A stretch of DNA of 64,000 nucleotides from Orthonyx spaldingii (GCA_013397795.1 VZTJ01000523.1:5642127-5706126), one strand, 5' to 3'. Shown: positions 25,301-38,478, counted from the first letter of the stretch. Notes: a model not told the origin generated them from the letters alone. Translations and numbers: made by a program.

Positions 25301-28300
25301 TTCAGAGAAATAAGGTACAGATCCCTAGTGACCACACTGATTTGACTGGCTTTTGAGCAGTATAAATTACAGCAGAATATCATTATTAATTTCAGCTGTC
25401 CCCTGTTCTGACAAATTATCATTCATCTCCCCAGATGGGTATCTCAGCTGGAGACCTTTATTTTATCATCTTAGTGGAAAAACTGCACTGTTTCCTCCCT
25501 CCAAATTAGCAGTCTATGATTTCCCTGGGGAAGTCTTTCTTAGATGTAGTGCTGACTGGTGCCTGACTAACAGGCAGCAGCACATTTTTTACCTTCCAAC
25601 ACATACCTGAGATCTCTCACCAGGTCCATGGCTGCCTGCTCAGGAGGTAGTCACTTCCTCCAAAGCCTGTAGGGAAGACAGCAAAGTTAAAGAAATGCTT
25701 AGTTCTAACAAAGCTCATTGTTGGTGTCTCACTGCTCACACGTACACTGAACTAATTTAATTCCATAAGGAGAACACCCAGGATGAGGCTGGGGGTTTAT
25801 CATTAAAGACTGGTTTCTTGATGTTGCCTGGTAGGCTTCTGAATCAACCAAGTACCATAAAATGTAATTTCTAAATGTTACAGTCAGCCTCACTGCACAA
25901 GTGCTGCATTTCAAGTCACCCATGAGGAACTTTTGCCTTCCCAGAGCCAGGGAATTGCTCATGTGGCCCAGTGCAAAGGACTAGTTAAACATGGAAATGT
26001 TTTGTCAGTGCAGGGTGGCTGAGGCTCTGCAGGGATACCCCAGCCCAGGTAAACCTGGGGAAATGCACAGCGGGCTGGGGCAGGGGAGGTCAGCCCAGGG
26101 GAAAGTCTCATTCCCAGTGGGGCCATGCAGACACACAGAGGCTGATGATTATGTGAGGTTGTTCTGCTTCAGCTGCTTTGTGAAAACACTGCTTCCACAC
26201 CACAGCTTTTAAGTGCTATTAAAGAAGGTAAAAACTTGCTGCAAGTGCAGCTGGCCCTGGCTGGGTTACCTGGTGATACTTCAGCCACTCTCCCATTGTA
26301 GCTTTGCCTCCAGTGCTGCTCCTGTGGCTTTTTGCAGGCTTAGGGGGAGCGAGTATTAGAAATCAGACTCTCTCATGAGGTTCATTGAAATGCAGTCCCA
26401 TCTTTCTCCACAGAAGGGACAGTGACAGCTCCTGAAGCCCTGTGCCCTGGATGCTGGCCCCAAAGGGGCATCCCTGTGCCACCCCTCACACACTGTGCCC
26501 TTCTGCCCACTCCCACCTCGACTTCTGTCACCGCCCTGCACAAACCACTGCATTTTCCCTGGCTCTCTTGGGGAGAATTTGTGCTTTACAGTCTTACTGT
26601 AAAATAACAAGAATCAGGCTTTTAAAATCAGGAAGTCTCTCTAAGAGACTCCTGTGCTTTTGCTATAATCGCTCCATATGCTCCTCTGACAATTTCCATG
26701 ACCTTATTTCTCAAAAAAAAAAAAAGGAGAAAAAGACAACTCCCATCATCCCTCAAGTCTCAGAAGAGCTCTCCACACAGTAAAGGAGAAGCAGAGGCTG
26801 CCAGCTCTCTATCTGGATCTCTTCTCACACATGTTTAACCCTCAGGGTACAATGGATGCTGAGAATTACTCTTTCGTAACATTTGTTTGGCTGCCAGAAA
26901 GGAAAAATGATTAGCAGCTCAAAGGTTACATTGCTGTATTTTGCAAGAGAAGCCCTTGCCATGGGCTGCCCCTGTTTTGCTGACTCTGGACGTGAGCTGT
27001 GGTGCTCTGCTGCCCACAGGGCACTGGGGTTCTCTGCCCATTGGGCTGTGCTGCCCCAGCTCTGTCCCATCCAGTGCTGGTGGTGCCACGGGGGAAATCT
27101 GCACTGCAGCCCTGCAGAGCCTGTTTGTCTCTCCTCCTGCCACGGGCAGCAGCACCCAGACATCACAAGTGGTACCCAGGACGCAATGTCTCATCTCCCA
27201 CTTACTCTGCATGACAGTGACCAGCTTTGCACAGCACATAAACACTTCCTGCTCCATGCATTGCTATTTCCACACCCCCTCCCTAGACTTCAATACGTTA
27301 AAAACAAGTAAGATGATGAGTTTTTAAGGTATAGTTAATGGTTTAAGAAAGGGATTTAAAACAAATTGCTGAATTAATGACTATTGCTATTGTTTCCTTT
27401 GTTAGCCCTTTATTAGCCTGTTTCCTGAGGGCAGAGCTGTTTGGATAGGATTTACCTCTCTTTGGACCCTGAGGAGCTCAGAAATTTGGTATAAATAGCT
27501 TTGGAAACCTCTTTGTGGTTTTTAGAGCAGGCTGCAATGATCACAAGATGCTGCTGCCGGTGTGTCCAAGCAGAGCCCCTGCCCTACCATCCCCACCAGC
27601 TGCCAGCATGGGCAGGTCTGCTGGACAGGGGTGGTGGGCTCCTTCCCCTCATCAGGAGCATCAGCTCCTGCCCCTCTCTGCCCTGGATTGCTGCTCTGTA
27701 GCATCTCTTGGATACACTCACCAGCCGTGCTTCTGCCACGTCACCCTTCTCACAGAGCACTCGTGCCTGTGTTTCACACCTGGAGAGTCTGCCAAGGACA
27801 AGCCAGGTCAAGAAAGTTCATCAACATCCTCCTTTGTTTTGTTGTCTCAGGCTGCTCACTTTCGTTCCACAATAAAGGGGCTGCTTTGAATTATCTGTGC
27901 ACTGACCTGTACCTACACCTGCATTGGTCTGGGCAGTTTGTGCAGAGGGAAATTGAAAACTTCTGGCCCTGGGCTGAATCCTTCCTTGCAGAATGTCACT
28001 GTCACATCACAGATGCTGCTTCTGTTCATTATGTTGATGCGTGAAAACAATGAAGTTTGAACTTTGTGCAGATTTTCCTTGAGTTTGGCAGCATGAGAGC
28101 CAGAGCTCCAAAATGGGTTCAGGCTGGTTGTTAAGTACAAATTACGTGTCACTTCAGTGTCTTCCCTCGCTGTCTTCTTTTGCCAACAATTTGCTCCAGC
28201 ACACAGAATTCCTGTCATCCTGCGTCCTTCCAGAGTCACTTCACTGCCCATGATCAGCTTCTGTCTTTTCCCCTCTCTGCAATGAGCTGATGATCCCACA

Positions 28301-29376
28301 CAGCAGCACCACCATTCTCTGGGAGAGCTCTGCTGTACCCCCAAAACAGCCCTGCTGTGACCCCCTGGGGCACTCCCAGAGGCTGTTCTCATAGGCTGGG
28401 ACAAACCTTTTCTGTTGGTCGAGATGATGTGGCCACAGAGCCTGGATGAGGCAATTTGCCCTGGAGTTACCAGTGCAGTCCAGGGAATATTATCTACTGG
28501 TCAGAACTCCAGACTGGGAGACTGTGGACACAGCCCCGCCTCTGCCTTTGGTTTTTGGTAGGATTTTGGGTAAAATGGTTCTAAACCCTATTTGTCATTT
28601 GCTAAAGGGTGGATGAAAACATTTCCCCAGAGGAGTTAGGTGTTTGATTGATTGTTTCATGATCACAAAGCCTTTGATATCCTTTAATCAAAGAGCTGTT
28701 AAGGGTTTTAAAGGTTGCTATGATCTGTGGAAGAGATGTTAATTCTCCATGTGCAGCCTTTACAGAACATGGAGTCTCTAATGTTATTTGGGGACTAAGT
28801 ATTAAATGCTCCCTTTAAGAAGCTGACAGAAGTTACCTTTCAGCCTCACACACGAGCTGATTAGAGTGTAGTGTGCTTTGAAAGCTTCTTCACTTCTCAT
28901 TAGACCCTCTCTTCTTGAGTCACCTCATTAAGTCTAGGCCACCTTAGGGTCTGGATTTCTCATGGAAATACATCTTGGTAGCAAAAGCAAAACCTCTTGT
29001 GCTCTCTGTGTAAGAATCACTAATTCTCTCCTCCACATCATAAATCTCAAGGCATGCTCTGAATCCCAAGTAAGTTTGATTTAGAAAGAAATTAGGTGCA
29101 TAATTCTTCCTTTGACAATTTTCATTCCCGCCTTGGCTTGACTGTATTTCTCCATTGAAAGAGGGCACCAGAGATTTGCAAATGCCTCTCTCCAGTATGA
29201 GCACAGGCTGAACTGGTGCTCTATTCTCCAGCCAAATACCTGAGCCCACCTTGCCATGCTGAGCATGGTGGGTACCCCTCTGCCCTCAAATTTAGCCCTG
29301 TTACTCCAGCAGCTCCCACAGCTCCAGCAGTCATTGTTGGTGCTCCCACTCCAGCAAATCACTTTGAATATCCACA

Positions 29377-29427
29377 GATACTCAAAGCCAGGAAAACATT
29401 GTGGATACTCACAGCCAGGAAAACATT
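29377..29427. repeat. 27-base tandem duplication
   Basis: Two adjacent copies of gatactcaaagccaggaaaa (continuing to cattgtg) start at 29377 and 29404. They are offset by 27 bases and differ at one or two positions. This is a simple local duplication with no coding meaning that I can see. Confidence 0.8.
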
Positions 29428-30411
29428 TACCACCCACTGCTGTGTACGAAGGAATTGCTCTACAGTCTTAGAAATTGCAAAACTCATCTAACATAAAATA
29501 CATTGTTTTGTCTTTGTGTTTGTCCTGAAGAGAAAAAAGCCCTGAAAACCTTGTAAAGCCAATTACACTCTATCAAAATGAATTAGAGGAGTTGTTTATA
29601 GAATACCTACCGTGAGAATCTGGCTCAGCCTGACAAACTGCATTTTTATTATTATTATTTATTTGCTTTACTGCTTGGTCTGTAGCTATACAATAATATT
29701 GCAAAGACGAGAAAGTGCTGACAGGTCATGTTCTGCTTCTATTGGCAGTGCTGATGTTTTATATTTATATGACAAATATCCTGGCAAAGCTTGGTAACTT
29801 TTACTTTATGTTTCCTTTTTTTTAGGCATTGTTTTATACCCCTTTGGAGCAGCCTTATTAACCTTTGAATTTCTCCAGTGGCAATGAAATGATCAAATGG
29901 CTTCTGGTGGTAAGCCTTGCAAAGCTGTCCTTCCCTCAGCACCACAAACACTGCAAGTCCTTGCTTTATGGACGCCAAATGTATTTCAGAACACTGTTCT
30001 TTGTGTTTGCAAGAATGTATCATGCCATTACTTTCAATTTTCAAATTCTGCTTGCTTCCTGTAACAAAATATTCCGAAATGCCATATTTTTAACATTTGC
30101 TGGGCTAACTACTGCTAAATTGGAACTGTTTCAATCAATGTTATTTATGAAATTTCAAAACCTTAAATACTTCCAGGAATGTAGAGGAAGGTGCATTTCT
30201 CTATTTTTCATTACTTTATAAACAAATAGAACAAAATTGATTATGTTAAATCAATATTATTGTACTGTTCAGGTACCCATTTTCCTTCGGGCCTGGGTAA
30301 GGAAATACTTCTGGCATTACATGCAAGTTGAAAACCTGTGGGACTGAAGAAAGTGTGAGGTTTTACTTGGTGGGAAATTTTCCCACACATAAAGAAGCAG
30401 ATTTTTTCTTT

Positions 30412-30495
30412 TTTTTTTTTTCTTNNNNNNNNNNNNNNNNNNNNNNNNNNNNNNNNNNNNNNNNNNNNNNNNNNNNNNNNNNNNNNNNNNNNNNN
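30412..30495. other. T-rich tract and assembly gap (71 N)
   Basis: A T-rich run at 30412-30424 is followed by N from 30425 to 30495. The gap probably reflects a homopolymer or microsatellite that could not be resolved. Confidence 0.95.
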
Positions 30496-31524
30496 TGAAA
30501 CCAAGACATTCCCATCCAACCAAAACCTGAAAATTTTATTTTAAAATTATCAAGGCAAGTGTTCTGAAGCAAGTGGGCTGGCAAGAAATGACATCTTTGT
30601 GGGGAACTTGGCACAGCATCCACTGAAGAGTGCACAAACACAATGCATTCGTACAAGAGCTGTCATTGCCCTTCAGCCACTCAGTGTTTCTGCCTGGAAA
30701 AACCCCTGGACTCTGACTGCTATCTTCTTCCTCTTCCTTCTTCACATTCTCCACTTTTTTTCTTAGAGTCCCAGAAACTCTGCAGCCCCAGCATGAACCT
30801 CCAAGGGTGCCCAAGAGAGGATGCACAGAATGCTGTGTGGATGTGGAGGTCTCCTGCAGCCAGAATTTCTAACCAAGCCATCCCATGGGGTGAGCTCCCA
30901 GTTGCTCAGCTGGGACCCAATGCAAAGCCCCACTGTTCTCCCATGCAGGGCGGAGTTCCCAGGCTGGTGCCACTGCCAGGCTAAGGGGCATTGGAGGCTT
31001 TCCCTCCTGTGAGCAGGACTGTGAGACCTGACAGCTCTTCTCACCTCTGCTCAGAGACTGACACTGGGAAAGCTGCTTGGAGCTCTCCAGAAGGGCTCAG
31101 TTCTAAAGGCTGCTGAATGCTGTGATTTCTGGCACTGAACTGCCCTTCCAGGCCCCTGCTCAGCAAAGTATTTCTCACTGAATTAAGGGGAACTTAAGTA
31201 TGTGCTTATGCATCTCAATGAACAGAGATAGCCTGGTGAATCAAAGGAACTACTGAGAGCAGAGGCCCTTAAAAATAATGGGTTTTTTTCCCTGTAAAAG
31301 TATCTGTTATTTATTCCCAAGTTCTTATCTTGTTTATAACAAAGAATGAACAAAATTCCTTTCCCAAGGCTGGAGGGTCCTGGAGCATATCCACACCAAA
31401 CAGGGACAAAAATAAGCATGGTTTTAGACAGAATAAATAAGCAAATGCTTCTTAGTCTCTTGCCTTCTGTCTCTCTCTTTTGTGTTTTGTATTCCTCTGT
31501 ACACAGTAAGCATAAGGTGTTATG

Positions 31525-31596
31525 GCCTTATCCAAAGCCTGCTGGACTTGATGGAACTCTTTCTGTTGGCTTGAATGGGTTTTGGAGCAGACCTGG
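31525..31596. repeat. Ancient palindromic interspersed repeat, copy 1
   Basis: The left arm (tccaaagcctgctggacttg) and right arm (cttgaatgggttttggagca) are imperfect reverse complements around a short loop. This is the same layout as the copies at 37246-37301 and 44754-44806. The sequence resembles a dispersed amniote repeat with the core tgacttcaatgggctttgg. I cannot name the library family with certainty. Confidence 0.55.
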
Positions 31597-32340
31597 TGGC
31601 AGAGTATGGCAGTATTTTTATAGAGGCTTCTCATCTACTGTCTAGAGAAAGGAATGTTATTAAAATGCCAGCCCAGCACACAGCCCCCAAGAACTGTCAA
31701 TATTCACTGTGTTACTTAATTTAAAATCACCCTGTTTCCTTGCTGAACTTTCTTTAGGAGCATCAAGTCTGTAGCACTGGATAGGCTTCCAAACTCTGGC
31801 TCATTGTATAGACAATCTTCAAACCACAATTGCCTCAGAAGTACATCACACACAAAGGTAAGCAGACAAACTGTAGCTTCCAAACATTATCATAAAACAT
31901 CTTTAAGATGAACATGCCCCACACCAGAAGTCCCCGTGGTTGCAATAAGGACATTTGCTGCTGGTGATTTTTGTCACTGGGCAAGGCACAGCCTGACAAG
32001 GTGGGGGTGGTGTGGCTGCACAGTCAGGGTTGTCCTGGCCTCTCCCCTGATAAATGCAGCTGATAAAGCCACCATGGCTTTGGTGAGACAGAGGAACACA
32101 AAATGCCCATATGCTGTTCTATTTCAGCTAACGAATTTCACGTGAACGAGCTGGGGCATTCTTGCCACCAAGGCCCTGACCCAGCTGTCACTGCTGCCAC
32201 AAGGGACCCCACTGGAGGGCTGCTGTGGAGGTGATTCCCACAGTGGAATGAGCTCATGGCTCCTGTGCCACCCAAGTCCCACGGATGGACGCATTTTACT
32301 GTTTGACAGTAATTTTCCAGACCCTTAAGTGCTACCTATG
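31597..32340. other. Intergenic sequence, nothing recognised
   Basis: A stretch of moderate G+C leading into the CR1 copy. I see no exon, promoter or repeat that I can support. Confidence 0.5.
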
Positions 32341-32359
32341 GAAACACTTGGCCTCTTGC

Positions 32360-32840
32360 ATGTCACAGAGGGGCTGGAGCGTGTCCAGAGAAGGACAACA
32401 GAGCTGTGGAAAGGTCTGGAGCACAAGTCTGATGAGGAGCAGCTGAGGGAGCTGGGGGGGCTCAGCCTGGAGAAAAGGAGGCTCAGGGGGACCTTCTCAC
32501 GCTCTCCAACTCCATGAAAGGAGGGTGTAGCCCACTGAGGTCTGGCTCAGTCTCTTCTCCCAAGTAACCAGCAACAGAACATGACGAAATGGCCTCAAGT
32601 TGTGCCACGGGAGGCTTAGATTGGATCAGGAAAAATTTATTCACTGAAAGAGTTGTCAAGCACTGGCACAGGCTGCCCAGGTGAGTGCTGGAGTCGCCAT
32701 CCCTGGAGGAATATAAAAAACGTGGCTGTGGCACCTGGGGACATGGGTTAGTGGTGGGCTTGGCAGTGCTGGGTTAACGGCTGGAGTCGATAATTTGAGA
32801 GATCTTTCCCAACCTAAACAATTCTGTGATTCTGTACTGG
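32360..32840 (+). repeat. CR1 LINE fragment with intact 3' end
   Basis: The plus strand encodes the CR1 ORF2 C-terminus: GLERVQRRTTELWKGLEH, then RELGGLSLEKRRLRG. The typical 3'UTR follows (cctcaagttgtgccacggga, ggcagtgctgggttaacggc), and the element ends in attctgtgattctgt at about 32821-32835, the characteristic CR1 3' tail. It is 5'-truncated near 32360. It points toward IL1RAPL2, antisense to that gene, and lies about 2.7 kb past the IL1RAPL2 stop codon. It is better preserved than the other copies in the window, so it is probably younger. Confidence 0.95.
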
Positions 32841-33202
32841 TATCTCACAAAACTGAGTCAACAAGAGGCCCTCGAGCTCAGGTTCCCACCCCACACTAAA
32901 AGCAGAGGGGTACAGGCAGGTCTGATTCATGTCTATATTGTCATAGTACTCAATACACACTCAGAAATCTTAAAGCAGATTGTGACTTGGCATCTATAAC
33001 TAAAAGATATCGATACACAGACACTCAATGTGCTTTTGCAAAATGACAGAAAAACTGTTCTTTTCATGTTTCCTCAATACAAACATGACTGCGTTTTGCT
33101 TTAGAATAACTACTGCTCTGAGACATATTATCATCGGGTAAATGAATTTGTTACCCATACTAAATCCTTGTAAATAAAAGAAGCAGACCAACCTGCATGT
33201 GG

Positions 33203-33230
33203 TTTTTTTCTTTTCTTTTTTTTTTTTTTT
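33203..33230 (+). repeat. T-rich tract
   Basis: A run of T with two interrupting C bases. Low complexity only. Confidence 0.85.
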
Positions 33231-35005
33231 GAGTTTGCATGCTTAATACAGAACTAGCAGGTTTAAAATCTCACTGAACATTCTATGTGAATTAATCAGA
33301 TTCTACAGTAATGTGGGAAGGAAAATAATGAAAAGTACAGCTTTTCATTTAAACATATGCAGATCTTTTCATGCAGGGTTTTCTTTTAGGATTTTTTTTT
33401 CTGTTAGTTTTTTTTAATTACACTTTGCATTAAAGAACATAGCCAGTGTAAACACAGTCTGTAACACTTATAAAACAGTGCAAATTTTGTAAATTTTTGG
33501 GAGGAGGTTGAAATACATATATTTATAATGGAGGTAAAATCGCTTTCTTTCTCAGTAGAAAAATACGTCTATTAAACACCTATATGTTTGGAACTTAACT
33601 TCACAAAAGAGCAAGTTATAGTTCTATACTGTGTAATAAATTAATATCTTTTCTAGATTTCCATTTTCAGTGTTAGTGTCAAATGCATAATAATATTAGA
33701 AAAACTGAGAGAAACATGTATCATTTAGAATGTCATGAAAAATCTTACAGACAATAACTTGTGAAGGAGGGCACAGAATAAAGAACTGGGGAAAGAAGCA
33801 ATGGAAAAATACCGACCTCTATGAATTATTGCACATTTGAGATCATTCTCATGGCCTTTGGGCCAATTCTGGATACTTTTAAGTCTTAGGTCAGTGTTTG
33901 TTTCCATTTGACTGTAGGGTACAATTTAGGAACCACTGCAAAATGTCAAGGATTTACTGAACTTGTTTGCTGATGAAACCACAGGCAGCAGAGTGCAGAG
34001 TGCTAACTTTTGTTCATGCAATCAAAGGGAACAATGCTAAAGACATACTGAAACACAGGCAAGGTTGCCTGCCATAAAAATATTTTTGGGAACTCGCTCC
34101 AGCAGATCTTATTGAGACAAAACTCTCAAGTCTGCTGTGTTTTCATTAGAGCTATGCCAAAAACTGCAAAACTGTCTTTTGCCTTCATTATTTGGAGCTT
34201 TTTTCCTTTAATACTGTTGTCTCCATAGCCTGACTCTGCAACCCTTGAGTATGGAAATCTCACTGAAACACACTGGTACTCGCTGGGCAGCCATGCCTGA
34301 TGCTGAGCACCTCTGTAACAATTCCCATCCACCAGCAGCAGGAATGCCATCCATGAGAGCTAAATGACTGTATCCTATTTGATGGATGGGATCACTCACA
34401 CAAGTGAGACATGCAAGACCTTACCAGCTGCTTAAAAATATCACTTTTCACTAGTTGCACAGACAGCAGAAATATTCCTGCTTCTGCCATATTTAAAAGG
34501 TACATAAATTGGCAGGTAGATAAACAAGAGAGAAACTGTTTCAGGTGATTATCACTGCAATGGAAGTCAGACTTACTAGTAAACCTGAATAACTTAGAAT
34601 TTAATCTCTGAATATTGCTGTAGTACTTCTTTTCTATTGCTGATGTTCTTACAAAAAAGGTTAATTTCAAATTGTAACTACTGATTTTGGAAAAAAAATC
34701 CTACATAAAATTACTACAAATCTTAGATCTTAAGAAATTTCAGATTAATTGGCCAATAGACAGCTAAATTTATACTTAAACCATTTGGAAAAAGTCATTA
34801 AAAATCTGCAAAAAATTGTGAAATAATCTATAGTTGACAGAAAAATTGTTTAAAATCCTCCTAAACATCTTCCAATATTCTAGTAAGTTGTTTAATAAAC
34901 CACATTGTTAACCATTGACTAGGAATACAACATGCCTCAATAATAAAATGAAGAGATGCTGATGGGAGCAGGTGATTTGTTTTGTAGTTAACTGTTACTA
35001 TGCAC

Positions 35006-35011
35006 TTTATT
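35006..35011 (-). terminator. Candidate polyadenylation signal AATAAA for IL1RAPL2
   Basis: The plus strand reads tttatt, which is AATAAA on the minus strand, about 560 bases past the IL1RAPL2 stop. It is the first canonical hexamer downstream. No clear GU-rich element follows, so use of this site is unproven. Confidence 0.35.
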
Positions 35012-35572
35012 GATAAAGCTTCATCTGCATTGTTTCAGCTGGGCATCTTCTAAGAAGGATTTGCAAGACAATGTTACCAGGAAGGTTTCCTCCTCCTTCC
35101 TTTTCAGGATGATTCACCCCTTGTGGTCTGTGCAGGAGATAATAATTTTTGTAGCATGATTAGAATTTCGAACTGTACTGAAGTCTATATGAAAAACCCA
35201 ACAACTTCTGTGTATTTCAAATACTGTTACTTAAATATGTATGGATGTTGGAGATCGTATACAGTGACCTTTTATCCATCCCAGATTGTAAACCTACTGT
35301 AAAGTGACGGGATGCGTTTTTTCTCTCCCCCCTCCTTTCTAAAGAAGCAATAAAACTGTACATTAAAAGACAGGAAGGACATTACTGCGTTACAAAAGAA
35401 TGCCCCCTTCGTCAATAATTTGTAAATGTAAACAAAAGAGTTCAAGTAGAAAAGCAAACAAGTGTGCTGCTGCTTCGAATAGGTTTCCTCACCCCATGGG
35501 GTTAGGGCAAAGTTCTTTACAGACGCGTCTTCATGGCGGCCATGAAGCATCTCTGAAGAGTCCTGATGTTCC

Positions 35573-36270
35573 CTACCAGATATCACTGGTGAAGCTGAGC
35601 TCCTTGGCTGACAAAGGTAGCAGGGGGTTGTTCCTGTGGAACTCCTGGGGGTCCTTGACGGCGTTGTTGAGAGGTAGCTGTCCATTGAGGAGGGTCAGGG
35701 GGATGTTACAGTACGTGTGGTGGTTGCTGATGGAGGCGAGGGGCAGCGTGGCCGCCGACACGTCGTACTCGTAGCCTCGGCAGAAGTGTCTCATGTGCAC
35801 GGAGTCTGCCTGCTGGTAACCGCCCAAATCCGCCTGCGACTCCACCAGCGTGGCAGAAGTGCCCGTGACGGCCAGAGAGGGCACAGTCTGGAGGTCTCCA
35901 AAGAGGCCCTGCTCTGCAGAATCCAGGACCTGATGCCGAGACATCACCTCTTTTTTCTTCCCTGGCATTTCAAAGACTAGGCGCTTCCAAAACTTAGAAT
36001 TCAGTTTGCTGCTTTTTGGTCCTTTCCACTTGACCACTGAGAGAAGTTTGATGGTGTGCTTTAACGATTCCACTTCATGATAATTCACCTTCCCTTTTAA
36101 TTCAGTACACTCAATCAAAATAACTTTGATTTCTCCACTGACTAGCATGTTATGGAGTCTGTTTTCCATCTCAAAAATACTCCATCCTCTCCTGAGAACA
36201 TAGTCTGGAGTTAACACGATAATGAGTCTTCTGCTTTGCTCAACACATCTTGTGAGATCTTCAATGTAGG
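35573..36270 (-). CDS. IL1RAPL2: IL1RAPL2 last coding exon: TIR C-terminal half and cytoplasmic tail
   Basis: The acceptor (aatttatag) ends at 36271. The exon starts with CC, which completes a Thr codon begun in the previous exon (GGA A/CC TAC, giving G-T-Y-I-E-D-L). It contains 231 full codons and a TAG stop at 35575-35573. The first part completes the TIR domain: the SRRLIIVLTPDYVLRRGWS strand and helix, then KVILIECTEL, and the box 3 region with SKFWKRL. The remaining 120 or so residues form the tail that distinguishes the IL1RAPL pair from other IL-1 receptors. It carries the landmarks DSAEQGLFGDLQ, NHHTYCNIPLTLLNGQLPLN and the end SAKELSFTSDIW. In IL1RAPL1 this tail binds NCS-1. Compared with the human L2 protein recalled from memory, differences cluster in the middle of the tail (residues near SHQ..., GGYQQAD, HFCRGYEYDV) while both ends are conserved. 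The frame is intact. Confidence 0.96.
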
Positions 36271-37245
36271 CTATAAATTATAGAAAGAGAGAAAGAGTAA
36301 AGAATAAAGACGTCTATTGTATCAAAACATCAGGCTTGCAATCAAGTATAACAAAATCCTGCAGCTTACTGATCCACACCATTTAAAACAATGGGCATTT
36401 CAATATACTCCAACGAAAATAGGATTGTGTATCACAAAATATTTCTATTTATGGAGTACACATAGAAAGTCCTTAGTAACACCCTCCATCCTTTGCTATT
36501 TTTCCCTGTTCATTGCAGCAGAATGACATTTACATAACACCCTTGCTGTATAGGTGCATTAGTGAATAGAAACACACAGTTCACTTTGTGAAAAAAACAT
36601 AGGTCAAGATCAATGTAATGTCTGTGTAAGTTCTAACACTGACATTGGTTATGATTAACACCACGCTGAGGGAAGCACGCTCTGGGAAGCAGTTCCCGTG
36701 CTCCAGATGCAAAGACATGAGGGTGCTGCAGGGTGTATGAACCATAACTTACAAAAGCTCAAAAAGAAATGAACCCTCATCACATGCAGAACTTGTGCTA
36801 TTGCATAGAAGCACCATGGTAGCTTTTTCTTCTTTAGGTATTGGCCACAAAAGCATAAGAACATTCTTTGTGGCCCAGTGGTCTGTTTTAATATCACAAA
36901 CCTGTGCTTCTATGTACCCCAAGGTATTAACAGAAACTTCACAAGTGACAGGAACAAATGGAAAATTTAAACATATTGGAAGTATTTATTTGTTGAGACA
37001 TCAGTGACAAAGAAAATAGTAGAATTCTTTTATTCATGCATGCCAAGTAGTTGCAAACTATCAGTGTAAGCAGAAATGCCAGCTCCATCAGCAGCTCCAT
37101 GATGCCAGTTTATGGAACTTCAAAATATTCGTGAAGTTGGACTTGGATCCCTGAGTTTCATTTATCCCAGGGATGGTAGAGAAGAGAAGCCAAATATACT
37201 GGTCTGACATGGAACAGGATGGGAAAGAGATCTACTTACAGACCT

Positions 37246-37301
37246 GATCCAAAACCCATTCAAATGAACAGACTTCAACAAACTTCAATGGGTTTTGGGT
37301 C
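37246..37301. repeat. Ancient palindromic interspersed repeat, copy 2
   Basis: Arms gatccaaaacccatt (37246-37260) and aatgggttttgggtc (37287-37301) are reverse complements at 14 of 15 positions, separated by 26 bases that include gacttcaacaaacttc. This is the clearest of three such copies in the window. Confidence 0.7.
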
Positions 37302-38437
37302 AAGACCAGAAAGATGAAATCCCTTGAACAAAACCACTAAGGGCAGAAAGTGTTCATTGGTTACACAGCGTTGAGACAGGATATCTTTGTGTTTTTAAAC
37401 TACGTGAACCTCTTGACCATGCTACTGGGGATGTGCTGCCTGACAACAGTGGAGAAGCACATGTTAGAAATGAAGACTTGGACACAAGAGCTGCACAGAA
37501 CAGATCTTTACTCAGCACAGGGCAGGACCTCTCTTACACATCTGCCCTCTAGCAGGAACAATAATTACAAATAACATCATTAATCAACATCTGTTACTGC
37601 AAGACTCATTTTATAGTCCCAGGCACCGTACCACAGCATGCTTATTCACACCACTTCCAGTAAAGTAAATAGCTACAAAATAGGCCAACAGGAACATTCT
37701 AAAATAGCTTATTTTCATGAGACTGAAGGCATAGTTAGCATCAAATCTGCCTTTACCAATGTTTTATTTCACCACTTAGCAGCAAGAAGAGTTTCTTTCA
37801 CAAATGGAAAAAAGAGGCAATTGCAAACATCCCACAGACACACAAAAATTTAAGACATACACATACATTACAAATGTCTATGCAACAATCCTGATTTTTA
37901 GTTAATGGTTTATGACTTTTTAATCATGCAGCATTTACAGTTTGTTTTTTCTTGAAATACTTTATGAGGAAAACTCCCACATTGTTCTGTGTAAAATAGT
38001 TACTCATTAATGAAAAAAATTCAACATTAAAATCCATGGGAGAGGCAGCGGAGAGGGGAGAGAATCAGCAACAATGAGAAAATGATAAGCAGAACTGGTG
38101 AAACAAAACTTAAGGAAAGGTAGAAATGTTCAATACAATGGAAAGATATTATCCCAATGTATCAACAGCTCAGACTCTTCATTTTCTTCCTTTCTTTCTG
38201 CTCCCAAAAAGAAAGAATTTAGGTGGGAAGCTTCATCATTAGAGGTTGAATCTGCAAGATACAGTAAAACAACAAACTATCATGCATCTTTCCTGAGACA
38301 TATTCATCCCTCCTCCAAACAACTCAGAACACTGCTATGCACAAGACAATTCTCTGCAGGACACAACACTGGGCAGTACCAAATGTCCAGGGTAGTGCTG
38401 AGCACGGCCATGCATATCCAATATGCATCCAATCCAG

Positions 38438-38478
38438 AAAAAACACAAACCAACAAAACAAACAAACAAAAAAAAAAT
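38438..38478 (+). repeat. A-rich (acaa) low-complexity tract
   Basis: Repeated acaa/caaa units followed by a run of A. Low complexity within the intron. Confidence 0.8.

Larger units (their letters stand above)
24101..31520. other. Intergenic sequence, no gene recognised
   Basis: T-rich on the plus strand at 24.1-24.7 kb. It is more G+C-rich at 26.8-28.4 kb, where frames overlap on both strands (for example 142 codons at 26883-27311 and 160 codons at 27562-28044). I recognise none of the products. A 27-base tandem duplication lies at 29377-29427, and a 71-base assembly gap at 30425-30495 follows a T-rich tract. Confidence 0.55.
32841..35572 (-). other. AT-rich region downstream of the IL1RAPL2 stop, probable 3'UTR plus flank
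   Basis: This is strongly AT-rich, with no frames of interest and only short T-rich tracts. The portion next to the stop codon must include the IL1RAPL2 3'UTR. The first canonical minus-strand polyadenylation hexamer I find is at 35006-35011. Longer 3' ends cannot be excluded, because ATTAAA on the minus strand also occurs near 34873-34880. Confidence 0.5.

Noticed and set aside
26883..28044. Overlapping frames of 112-160 codons on both strands
   Set aside because: The G+C-rich composition lowers stop frequency. Frames overlap on both strands and none resembles a known protein.
37350..37600. Possible LTR or retroviral segment
   Set aside because: No paired repeats, primer-binding site, or gag/pol similarity was found. 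Only a 74-codon frame of no recognised product.
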